This document shows positions 23,575 to 33,834 of a stretch of DNA of 64,000 nt, one piece after another; positions within the stretch are counted from its first letter, which is position 1, and every line of letters starts with the position of its first letter. Where the stretch lies: NCBI GenBank assembly GCA_026119935.1, contig JALRMH010000014.1, positions 372,001-436,000 of the forward strand, written 5' to 3'. Source of the stretch: Endothia cerciana (Eukaryota; Ascomycota; Sordariomycetes; Diaporthales; Cryphonectriaceae). A model generated the notes under the pieces. That model ran no database searches. It saw only the letters and a list, made by a program, of their open reading frames with translations, and had not been told where the DNA came from. Both the position numbers and the translations under genes were made by a program.

Positions 23575-24541
23575 TGACCAAGCGGTCATTGCGGCCAGAG
23601 CCGCTTTCGACAGTTGGAGCAAGGTGCCTTTCCAGGAGAGAGGGAATGCTGCGCTGGCATTTTCCGAGGCATTGAAAGCTCATCAGGACGATTTCGCGAG
23701 ATGTTGGCCAAGGAGCAGGGCAGACCGGTGGGTCCCATTAGTTTATTACTGTTGTGTACAGTGTCGCTCATCCAGCCCTACTTACTCTCTATGTCAGTTG
23801 ATAAAAACTGCTGACGCAGCACATAATCCCTCCTGGCTCAATCCGAGATAGTGATGTACGTAGAAAGACTTCAAAAGCAGGGCAATATTTGATATCCTAG
23901 AGAGGGTGGTAGAAAAACAAAGTAGGGCGGTGAATACCAGGTACATGCCGTTGGGAGTCGTCTGTGGAATTGTGGCGTGGGATTGTAAGTCATTTGAGAG
24001 ATTGACCGATGGGCCCTGTCCAGAATGAGATGCAGCATCAGTGGGTCAAACAAATCATTGAATATGCCAAGAGCCGTGATTACAGTGTTCATTCTCCGGA
24101 AGGTAGGTCGCCACCAATGGCCAACAAGAGGATTTTTGTTGAGGCGACCGTGGTAGACAACTTACTCAATGACTCTCGCGTAGTGAAAGAAGAACTTTTT
24201 GGTATGTTCTGATCTGCACGTTGAAGTGTATATTAGCATGGGACTGATTCTTTTAGGACCTGTTCTGCCCCTTTATCTTGGATTAGCGAGGACGAAGTTG
24301 TCAAACGGGCAAACGACAGGACATCTGGTCTGAGCGCATCTATGGGAACAAAGGATGTGGCGGAGGCTGAGAGGCTCTCTAGTCGCCTGAATGCTGGGTC
24401 TGTCTAGATCAATAACCATATCTTCTTTAGCCCGGATGTGGCGGCGGGAGATTTCAAGGAATCTGGTTCTGGTGTCGAGGGAGGACTGGCAGGCATGCTA
24501 GGTTACTGCAACCCCCTGGTCTTATACATTCCTAAGGCATA
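23575..24541 (+). pseudogene. Aldehyde dehydrogenase remnant with internal deletion
   Basis: Plus-strand blocks follow ALDH order in shifting frames. The N-terminal part reads DQAVIAARAAFDSWSKVPFQ and AFSEALKAHQDDFAR near 23580-23700. RYMPLGVVCGIVAWD lies near 23938-23985. GPVQNEMQHQWVKQIIEYAK starts at about 24009, then VVKEELFG, an intron still recognisable (about 24201-24256, gtatgt..tttag), and GPVLPL. After a frameshift come WISEDEVVKRANDRTSGLSA, a TAG inside the GSVWINNH-type motif and the C-terminal GGLAGMLGYCNPLVLYIPKA. The roughly 190 residues normally found between the GIVPWN and GPVQNEMQ motifs, carrying the catalytic Glu and Cys, are missing. The gene is beyond repair by a single reversion. 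Family: NAD(P)-dependent ALDH, assigned from motifs. Confidence 0.8.
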
Positions 24542-24739
24542 GGTGAACGACAATTGACGTTCATATTCCCTCAGGTCAACATGCTTGTGTCTTGTGGATT
24601 ATTGAATAGAGCCATTGGAGTAAATATTCTGCTCGACCTTTGTGGCACTCTATACCTCAGTGGGTAGTGGCAGAAATACAAGGCGTTGTCGGGGAGCGGG
24701 TACTTGCAATCAGGCTGAGCCAATCGTCTTACACGGCTT

Positions 24740-25065
24740 GTGCAGAGACCTAGTGGCCGAAGTCGACCCAATCGCAACGACCTTTGTCCGCTCGTGAGGC
24801 CAATACTCCTCCTTCAGGCATGTACCTACACCTTTGGATAAATTGCAGATACTCATGTCTCCTCATATAATATCTCTGTCTGAAAGAAAGTGAGCCCTGA
24901 ATTCCAGAAGATGATAGCTCTGTATGTATGCACCCCTTCCAAAATTCTGTCCACAACTTCTTCTGGGACAGGTATGGTGTCCCATTGCATCACTTCAACC
25001 TCAGCACCGTAAGTGGGATGGATCTGCTTGTACGGCAATGTAGTCTGTTTGATAGCGGAAGGCAT
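24740..25065 (-). pseudogene. TauD/TfdA-type Fe(II)/2-oxoglutarate dioxygenase remnant
   Basis: The minus strand from 25065 reads MPSAIKQTTLPYKQIHPTYG then AEVEVMQWDTIPVPEEVVDRI, the N-terminus of fungal TauD/TfdA-like dioxygenases (the LHPTFGAEV..G motif and the PEEVVDRI helix). The frame is lost after about 70 codons. A further match in another frame near 24860-24760 reads RYMPEGGVLASRADK and WVDFGH. The iron-binding HxD..H region was not found, so most of the gene is gone. The family oxidises small acids such as taurine or 2,4-D using 2-oxoglutarate. Confidence 0.5.
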
Positions 25066-26044
25066 GTTGACTGGGGATCAAGAATGAAACCATGGAAAAT
25101 TTGGGTTAAGAAGGTGGCCTTAATGATTGTATCTGTATCATCTGTTCAGCCTCCTCACAAACCATGCTCCTGTTCACCGGGCAGCAGGTATATGACTTCG
25201 TCACCGACACACAACGTACGTTCAATTAAGCACTTAACCTTTCTCCACCGAACCTTGCTTCCTAGCTTCGTCGAGGGAACCAATACTGATCTCGAGCAAT
25301 TTCTAGTGGCCCTGACCTACAAAGGCAGCGGTGACACTCAACAGGATCACCGGCCGCTTCTACTTGCACTCGGTGATAAGTGGACTCAGAAGGTCAGCCT
25401 TGAGAACAATACCTACTGTTTCGAGTGGGCGCTGCTCACGGTCTTGCGGCCTTGAAGGTGAGCATTCCTTTAAGTGCACGGTATTGCAGCTACAGGCGAG
25501 GCAACAAGCAACCTTGGAAAGGGGGGAATGGTACCACTACGATGATCTATATTTTCGAAAAAAGTGGACGTTGAAGTCGAGGAAGGAAGTTTCAAGGACG
25601 CTTTGGAAAAGGACTTTGACGATTGATCTGCTCAAGGTGGCAAGATTCCGGACGACCTGCTGGCTGTGTGTAAAGGACGTCAGGTATCGAGGGGTATCAC
25701 GATACCGTGGCTAGAGAACTCGCTAAGACTCACAGCAAGCAGTAGACCTGGCTTCTTGATTGCCGGACTAGGCAAATTGGACCTTCATAAATGAACAATT
25801 ACATGAACATATACGTGGCAGTAATCTTATTGATAATTTCATATTTCAGCATAAGCGCTGGTTGGCATATCACCTCATGGTCTGGACTCAACTTTCAGTC
25901 AAACTGAACGAGATCGCGATATAGCAAGCGTATGCTCAACCACCACATGCATGCAGCCTCCCTATCGCAAAGCAACATCACCACAAAAACCGCAAAAGAA
26001 GTATAGGCATAGTAAATCACAGTAATGAAATACGCATCACCGTT
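25066..26044. other. Unassigned decayed region
   Basis: No intact gene. A plus-strand stretch near 25560-25620 reads like the end of an acidic helix (KKVDVEVEEGSFKDALEKDF) between in-frame stops, so another decayed gene is possible. 25740-26044 is AT-rich with no ORF of interest. Confidence 0.35.
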
Positions 26045-27538
26045 TTAGGATTTCACCTGCCCGGATGCCAAGTGAGGGTAGGACTGGAAAGATCTGACTG
26101 CAGCCCAACCCAACAGGCTCATAACAATGACCGAAAGAAGGACAGTGGTACCAAAGCTGGCAAGACCGAAAATCTCGACCGGATGCACGCCTCGACGCTT
26201 GTTTGTCGTCTCTGCTTTCTCGACTTGCGTGGTAGAGTCAACCTGAGGGACGTATTTGAATTCATACTTCCAGCCGCCTTTGAGACCGTTTTCATTCTCC
26301 ACGATGTACTCCCAGAATACATGCCTGAACGTCTTGATCATCCATTTGTCCCACGAAGGAATAGACCTCGTCGTATAGGAGATCGCAATGAGGGCCCACA
26401 CGGTCCCCCTCGCGACAGTCTTCCAGTAGATACCGGGCCTGGCGAGACCGATCTCGTCACACATCTGGTCTCCGTTGATGTATCTTGTTGCCAGCCTCGA
26501 GGAAATCCTTGGGGATACCGTACACCCCATCGAGCGCATTGACAAGATTGGCAGCGAGGACTTTGGAATTCTTGCTCGGGCTTAAGCAGGCGTACAGGAG
26601 TGACTCCATCGTGCCCAGTGCACGCTCGGGTGTCTCAAGCACGTAGTGGGGTGTGCCAAGGACGTAGCATACCCAGCGCCAAAGGGCGAAATAGTCCAGG
26701 ACCTCCTGTTTGCGAACGTAGATACCCTGGCGCGGCATGGAAGGCCAGACCAGGTTGGTCGAGAAAGCACAGACCGACTGCATGGAGTCAAGTTCATTGA
26801 TTGGCGGCCCGTACTTCTTGACGTCGAAGTAGCCGGGCCTCTACTCGTTCAGTCTCAGGATGCGGTTCCGGACTGATGCATGCAGAAGGCGCACACGGAT
26901 AGCTGAGGCAAACCCTTCACTCCCGGGCTTGATGTCATCTAGGGTTCTTGTGACCTGAATAATGAGCTGGAATGTCTCAAACAGGCGGTTTCGAGCCACC
27001 CTGGTAGAATGCCGTCCAGTTCGCACAAGGGTCTCGGCAGGGCGAAAAGAGGCTCCCTGATGGTGCGTTAGGTTCCAATTGATGAAAGGAAAAGAAAACC
27101 AGGATGCTAAAAGGAGCATCGTACAGTGGTGGCAAGTAAGCCGTTGAACGCGAATCCGGAGACAGCAACAAGTCCGTAACGGTAGAAGACCTCCTAGCCT
27201 CTCTTAATCTGGTTCCAATCCACCCAGTCTGGGACAGTATTGACTTCATCCCAGAGAGTCTGAAGCTCGGGGTCCTTGTGGGCGTTGTCCCGCAGCAAAG
27301 CATAAGTGTCTCGATCAGGCTGGGGATCCTCCTCCTTGCTCTTGGAGAACCAACCGGATCGAGGAGGTGGAGGTGGATACACTGAATCGAGGACACCGAG
27401 CGCCTCAGATCCTACCTCATCGTACTTGTGCTTCAGAGGATCAAGCTGCTCCGGGGTCAGGTGATATTTGTTCAGGCGAAATTTATAGCCATATGAATCG
27501 AGGATACTAGGGTCCTCACGCTGTAGAAGCCTTCCCAT
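26045..27538 (-). pseudogene. MpaB/rubber-oxygenase-like (DUF2236) protein, inactivated
   Basis: The minus strand starts MGRLLQREDPSILDSYGYKF at 27538. It continues through DWNQIKRG and then hits TAG where the family has Gln, before EVFYRYGLVAVSGFAFNGLL. A normal intron follows (gtacga..ctaacgcaccatcag, about 27129-27062), leading to FRPAETLVRTG and ARNRLFETFQLIIQVTRTLD. A second TAG interrupts at LNE before RPGYFDVKKYG (about 26839). One frameshift lies near 26480 before YINGDQMCDEIGLARPG. The C-terminus has a hydrophobic segment (VEIFGLASFGTTVLLSVIVM) as in ER-bound family members. Members include MpaB of mycophenolic acid biosynthesis, which cleaves a prenyl side chain, and bacterial latex-clearing protein. 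Three lesions show that the gene is dead; about 400 residues remain recognisable. Confidence 0.7.
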
Positions 27539-28164
27539 AGCTTTGGTAGGTTTTGCGTATTATGAATTGTCCAGAAAATGACAGTAGACGCAAATGACCA
27601 ACTATATGCGGATTCAATCTAAGTGTTTGGGAACTATTATTCGGGGTCATATCTTTGCAGACATCAATGTTGAAATGGCAGCTGTCTTATTTATCTATAG
27701 AATTACCACTCGCTATCCCCAGAATTATCATGTAGTGGGACAGTGGCATGGCTGGAGGCGCCGAGGCGGCGTTCGCATTCAGCAGGGAGCCTCGGAGCCG
27801 AATAGTGCGCATGCGCATGAGCATCGGTGGAAAGGAGGCGGATCTGAACGGGGCTGAACAAGTGATCCACTGCAGCTGAGCACAATATTGCTCGATCACA
27901 CACTATCAAATTGGCCATCCGGCAATTGCACTTGTGAGGCTTCGTCATTCTTTCATGGGATGGCTTATGTTGGGCTTCCACGTGGTGTGGTGTCAAACCT
28001 GTTTCGCCGGGACCTGCGGTAAGATTTCCGCGCAGTCCAATGATGTGTTGCTTTTGCAGGTACATGGGCTCAACTATATACCCGCTGTGGGTGTAAGTCG
28101 TTATCGTGTTGCAGCCTGCTAGAATCACAACATCCTCCGGACCACTAACGCTGCATTTCGTTTC
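27539..28164. other. Intergenic region between two pseudogenes
   Basis: About 600 bases between divergently oriented relics. Only short ORFs without domain signal are present. Confidence 0.45.
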
Positions 28165-29080
28165 CCGCGGGTAGCGCTCGTCACTGGTGCCGGATCTGGT
28201 ACGTTCTCCTAGTATCAAGAAAGCGGAAGGGGGGAGGCGCCATCTCTTGCAAAACATGGCTGAACCGGTGTGCCTATCGTTAATTTGTCAGTCCAATAAA
28301 TCGGAAGGGGGGCGTCAAGACTTTTCACGAAGGAGGGCGGCCGCTGGATCGTAGTGGCAGATATCAAAAGAAACAATGCGGCGCAACTCAAACAGGAAAT
28401 TGGATGGGCGCATCCGTCCGCCAAAATTGAGGCCTTGGAAGCTGGTTTGTGGGGAACCGCTTCAGCTCTCAATGGAGGACTCGAGTTCGACACATAGAGT
28501 AGTATTGCCTCGGAGCAATCGGTGAACAGCAATGGTATCTGAGGGTGTAAAGTCTTTCAGGAGAGTCGACTACGCCTGCAATGCAGCTAGGATTTCTATT
28601 CCGGGGCCAACAGATGAAGTAACTTTCTCCGCCTAGGATCTACAGTAAATGATTCTGCGTGGCTCCTGGTTCTGTCAAAGAGCCCAAATCAACCAAATGC
28701 TGCAACAGGAACGCATCAAGGCTGGCGACTTCTACTACCCGGCACGAGGCTTTATTCGAAATAATTCCACATATGTGTGCCCTGATAGCCTTCAAGTATG
28801 AGCATCTGGCTGGATATTATGCCAGTAGTCGCGGGATTCTAGTCTTCACGCGTGTAGACGGATTGAGGTATTCCAAACAAGACACTCCCAGCAACACAAC
28901 CTGCTCTGGTGTTATAAAAACTCCAATCCTTGGCGATGTTCCGGACGAGGAGAATGCGGTCCCAGTTTTCGGTGATACGCTCTGTGATATGGCCGTGGGA
29001 AGGCTCGGTTTGTCCCGACCTAAAGAGGTTTCCAAATGCGTTATTTGGCAATGGCCCCGACCGTCATTCCAAATGACATC
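28165..29080 (+). pseudogene. Short-chain dehydrogenase/reductase remnant
   Basis: Plus-strand fragments keep the order of a classical SDR. VALVTGAGSG, the nucleotide-binding motif, is at about 28171-28200. GGRWIVVADIKRNNAAQLKQ follows near 28335-28395. The active-site region near 28809-28920 reads YYASSRGILVFTRVDGLRYS and then TTCSGVIKTPILGDVPDEEN. AVGRLG and KEVSKCVIW close the fold near 28990-29047. The frames differ between blocks, and in the YxxxK motif the Lys position reads Arg in the most likely register. Stops lie between the blocks. The ILGDVPDEEN segment resembles fungal SDRs of secondary metabolism. It is a relic without function. Confidence 0.65.
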
Positions 29081-29819
29081 CGACAACCACCTCAGACATT
29101 CCAGGAACTTGATGAGCAGACGTCCTCTGTGATTAATTTCTAGCAAAAAGGTACACATCGATACATTCACGTCTCATCACCCAGCCTCATTTTGAGAAAC
29201 CGCATTGTATTTTGATATGTTGTACTGCCTTGCGAGGGCCTCAGCTCTAATTTCCCATTTTGACGGCAACATAGATCTTTCTCACAACACAATAAACACC
29301 GCTTGTGCACATGGAATGGAGGACTGCAGTCTATCAGAGGTTGGCTTTAACTTCTGCACTGTCGGCCAGCAATCAGACATCTGTCTACGATGGACAACGT
29401 CAGCAGGAGTAAAAGGACTTGTATGATTCTCTTGGGAGCTTAAACTCAAATTCATGTATTGTTCGTAATCTAGCTAGCATTCCATAGTCTGTAAATCTTT
29501 CCTCGGGCGTGCCAAAGTAACTACTGAAACCATTTTCCAGTGAGATAAGCATACTTCCAATTCTCCCGTGAAACCAACGAATGCGACTCCTTAGGATTAG
29601 AGCCAGGATGGGTTTATCGACAATTCCTCGCTTGAACCAACTTGGGCACGGCGTGGCCTGAGATGTACGTTTCATGAACTCATGTGTGTGATTGCTAAAT
29701 TCCTTTATAGCGGCTTTGGATGGTATTGACGTTTTATGTCTGTATCTCCCTCACCACGTTGATAATGCATTTCGTCTCATGCTTGATCATCGGTCGGACT
29801 GAACCGTGACTATAGAATC
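29081..29819. other. Unassigned stretch within the decayed block
   Basis: No intact gene. The minus-strand ORF 29400-29675 (91 codons) shows no recognised motif. Confidence 0.35.
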
Positions 29820-30010
29820 TCCGTCTACTCGAGCAAGTCTCGGGACCATTTCGAATTCAACTTGGCGCTAGAGGAATAGAGGTGGGAACGGATATCGCAA
29901 CCACAACCTGGATATTGATTGCTCATCCAGGTCCCGCAGGTCCCGCATTCCGGATAACTTTCATAGCCCTGCCCATGAGACATGTTCTTGGTTATACCCT
30001 GGAGGTACAT
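29820..30010 (-). pseudogene. Baeyer-Villiger-type flavin monooxygenase remnant
   Basis: The minus strand reads CGTCGTWMSNQYPGCGCDIR followed by SHLYSSSAKLNSKWSRDLLE and a stop. This corresponds to the GGTW..YPG..CD.PSH.YSFSFE..P.WS block just after the FAD site in fungal Baeyer-Villiger/FMO-type monooxygenases. The first FAD fingerprint and the NADPH-binding half were not found in an open frame. Only this short, easily recognised block survives. Confidence 0.6.
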
Positions 30011-31400
30011 GTAGAGGTATACAGAGAATCGTCAAGGCCCAGCAGGCACCCCAATTCGTGGGCTGTCGTAATTCCTGACGGCCACACTCCCGGGAGAATG
30101 ACGCTGGCCGATCCCGTCATGATCATGTCTTTGTAAACTCGGTTGAAGGCTCTACAATGTCCCCCTCCTATTGGCTTGCGTGCCGAGTCAATCACCATTA
30201 GAAGCACCTTCAAGTCAGGTTTCTCCCTTATTTTCCTCGGAATCTTCAAGCAATCAAATTTTGACCTGGTTCAGCTTCCGCCACACCAGAAGTGTAACCT
30301 TCAATGAAATTTACCACTGAGAATAATAATCTTTCTGCATAGTAAATGGCGGCATTTGCCGAGTCGATGCTCTAAACTTTGCTAGAAAGCTTCCAAGACC
30401 AGATGCTTGCAGTCCGCAGGTAGAAACCATGTCGGCCTGGAAATCTTCGCATTTAGGTCGCGTCTGGGGTCACAAAGCAAATTGAACTCCTGGTACGCGA
30501 TGAGGAGCAACATGTCCCACATTATGATCTCGTTCTTGGCGTCGCAAAAGCACAGTATCGGGTGATCTCTATTTATCGCCGCAAACGCGTCCACGAGGAG
30601 CGTACCCGGCAACCTATCAATTAATACTGCTCTGGTCGTCTTGCTTGTGTCCTCGATATTTTCGCCATATTCTTTCGAAAGGATTTCATATCGTGTGCAT
30701 CTACTATTATAAAGGCCTCACAACGGCCACCACTACTGACTCTGGCAATGAGACCCTGCTCCTTACCGGTCGGTAATCCTAGTGTTCCGAAAAGAGAATA
30801 TTGATATTTGCCAGATGTTCCTAGACCAGTGTCAAGTTCTGGCTACCCAATGAAGGAGAAGATCATACCATTGGTCAAGTGCGATATATGCCAGGGAGAC
30901 CAACTTCCAGGTTTGGAATGATGTTACAGATATATGTGTTGAACTCCAGGCGCAGCGGAGCATCAACTTGTCCGATTGCATACTTCTCTGACCTGGATGT
31001 TGGGTGGATTATATTTCAGAAACCGTAGGATCGGCATTCGTGGTCTTCTTGCCATTGGGTGCTATGGGGCTGACCCGCACGTTGGAGTAGGGCAAGTTGT
31101 GGGAGTAGCCCGAACAGGGTGCAACACGGAAGATGACAATATAGGCCCAGAACGAATCTGGGTGTATTGGAGGTAGCAATCACGTTGGTATTGCTCCCAT
31201 CCACTTGAACCAACGACTCCGCAAACCCCCAGCTCTACACGAAACTTTAGCCCCATCAAAAGATGAAATCAAGAGCGTCTCAACCACAATGTCTTTGGAA
31301 AGCCTCTTCATTTTCACCTCCCAATGTATGTCGTCAGGATGTGTCGAGTCCTCCGGCAAATGGCTCTGGCCTGGAGTATTTTGTTCGTCCCAATCCTGGG
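30011..31400. other. Unassigned coding-like remnants at the edge of the decayed block
   Basis: The minus strand 30770-30382 contains long stretches free of stops: SSGGRCEAFIIVDAHDMKSF in one frame, then GTLLVDAFAAINRDHPILCF in an ORF of 76 codons. The minus-strand ORF 31180-31413 is also coding-like. No family was recognised. They may form one decayed multi-exon gene of unknown function, ending next to the 3' end of the BBE oxidase. Confidence 0.35.
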
Positions 31401-33743
31401 TTAGACAGGGCACAGCCGACCATCCTGTGTAGGGTAGTACTCGATCTGGTCCTCAATAGACCAGTCCTCAGAACCAACAGCAGTAGGTGCCCATAACAAA
31501 CCCCAGGGATCATACAATTTCTTCAAAGCATACAGATATTCATAGTTATCCCCATATAATGACTGTTGGAAATTAGGCTCGTTGATATCTGCTCCGTTCA
31601 GATATGTCCCGCTGCCGGGGCTGGCATCGCGCCACGGCTGCACCGCTTGGACGAGCCCTTTGTTCACCGCTGCAATCTCGGAGGGACTCGCATCATGATT
31701 GTTGCCGGCGCCGAGGAACAATAGCAGGTTCGTGTCTCGCCACGCCGGGTTCACCGCGTTGGTCTGGTTGACGGCCGCGTTGATGGGGGGCCGAGTATTG
31801 TAACCCAGGATGAGCCCGTTGGCCTCGACAGCGTCACGAATCGCAGCAGACTGAACGGCTAGTTTCTCCGGGTCCTTCCAGTTGGAGGCGGGGAAGAGCC
31901 GCGAGGAGTTGTGTGAGCTCCAGAGGCCGGCACCGATGTGGCTGGTAATCGCGGGCCAGGTATCCGCATAGGCCTCGAGGTAGCTATCGAATTCGACGTA
32001 TGAAACGTTCTCTACCGCGATGCCGAGCGAGGTCAGATTAGCGAAAAGGGTGGCGGACAGGTTCTGAACATGCTCCGTGTCCAGATCGGGGGCAAACTGT
32101 GGTGCCATGGAGAAAATGCAGTTCTCCCCAGTATCGTTGGAGCACTTGATCGACCAGTAGCTCCAAAGGCCAGAATCTGGCCAAGTCGGGAATTGTGCAA
32201 ACAGCGCATCCACTGCTGCCCAGAATGTTGTGTTATCTACTCCTGAGCCGCCGAAAGTGTAGGTGAGCCTGGTGATACTGGTCTTAGGATACGCACGGAT
32301 GACCATGGATGTCACAATGCCCCACGTGCCGCCACCACCGCCACGGAGAGCGAAAAATAAGTCCGGATAGTTATTCTCGTCGACCGAAACGAACTGACCG
32401 TCGGGCAGCACAACCTCCATAGAGAGAATTTGGTCGGCGGCCATGCCGTACTTGGAGACCAAGGGCCCGTTGCCGCCCCCTAATACAAAGCCACCCGCCA
32501 CGCCGACGGTCTAATCGCACCGGACGAACATACAATCAGCACTGGTATTATGACTAGGGAGGGTAAAGGGCTCGAAAACATGCCGAAATAGGCATGAAAA
32601 AAGAATAACTGATCACATACCTGGGAAAGGCCTGCTATAACCTGCACACCCTGCGCATCCGCAGCGTTAAGCAACTGCTCTGCTATGATCCCGGCACCAA
32701 TCTTGAAAGCAGGGCCCTCATTGCCGGAGGTACTGATATAGGAGTCGCCCAGGTACTCAATGTCTTGCAAAAAATGCGTCCAAATGGAAAGAGCCCCAGC
32801 GCCAGTGGATTTGGCATTGAAATCGTGGCCTGTGTTCTTGACAATCAAGCGAAGATTGTTATTGCGAGCAAAGTTCACTACCAGTTGTATCTGAGCCACT
32901 AGAGGTAGGATTGTCTTCTGAGTCAGTCTACCGAACATTCAACCAGAGATGAACTTCTCGCGGCAGTCTTACCGGTTGTGACGTTCACGATGTACGACGG
33001 CAGGCCACCAAGTGTGCATGAAGCATTTGGACGGGCGTACGTGGGCGGCAAGCAGCTCAGTCCTTCGAAAAGAGGTGCAAATATCCCCGTAGCTTGAGTC
33101 CCTCTGCTCGTAGCGTTGATTCGTCATTATGCAGCCATTCGTGACTGGAGCCGGGGAGAGGTGGGGGAGGGGGGCGTGGGCAAGGCGAGATCGATACGTA
33201 AGTACCTAGAGGCAACTTACTGCCATGCAGAATCCGTCCAATTGCTAGTGACGTCGATGCACTTGGCCTCATTATACTGGGGCCAATCTTCATAACAGAC
33301 TGAAGCGGATGGGACACCTTCGATCAAAGCACCTTCGAGCAACTCGTTGAAATTCTCCCATTGCACGGCCGATGGCCAAGAGGAATCACCCGGCAAAACC
33401 TTACACGAGGTCGTCACAGTGGCATTACCGGCAGCTGGAAAGGAAAAACTGTCCGCATTAGTTATATTGTACTGTTCCATTTGGGTGATAGCGTCTGTAG
33501 TGAGCTGGACTGTCTCGTAAGGGAAATATTCGACGCCTGACAAAGCGGAGTCGACCGGAACTTGTTCAGCGGCTACCGATGAGGTACGACGGACTGGGGT
33601 ATTGTCTCAGCTACTTGATAGTCTTCTTCGATATTGAATATTTTGTTGTTGTCAGTAAGCTTACCGAATGATGCATCGTCGATACTGTGTGCGACTCCAA
33701 TGAAGAGCGCCAAATATAACGGGCTATCTTTTTGGGAGAGCAT
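31401..33743 (-). CDS. FAD-linked oxidase, berberine-bridge-enzyme type
   Basis: Five exons on the minus strand, 33743-33665, 33593-33221, 33103-32973, 32898-32621 and 32510-31401, join in frame to 656 aa. The start encodes a hydrophobic leader (MLSQKDSPLYLALFIGVAHS), likely a signal peptide. The FAD-binding PCMH-type domain shows NASCTLGGLPSYIVNVTT, then LIVKNTGHDF, whose His219 aligns with the histidine that binds FAD covalently. TVGVAGGFVLGGGNGPLVSK lies at 288-307 and the BBE C-terminal motif NYEYLYALKKLYDPWGL near the end. The Cys that makes the second flavin bond in many BBE enzymes is replaced (GLSQTVG). In fungal clusters such enzymes (for example AfoF, CazO, SorD types) oxidise or cyclise polyketide intermediates, often outside the cell. 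It marks the left end of the living cluster. Confidence 0.88.
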
Positions 33744-33826
33744 TTTACTGAAGGGCTTTTCTCAGTTTAAGATGTGCAAGTAATCGTCTGTTGAATATTT
33801 CGCAGAAAGACTGGAGGGCACAACAG

Positions 33827-33834
33827 TATTTATA
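33827..33834 (-). promoter_or_regulatory. TATA box of the BBE oxidase gene
   Basis: TATAAATA on the minus strand, 84 bases upstream of the ATG at 33743, at a position normal for a core promoter with a short 5' UTR. Confidence 0.5.
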
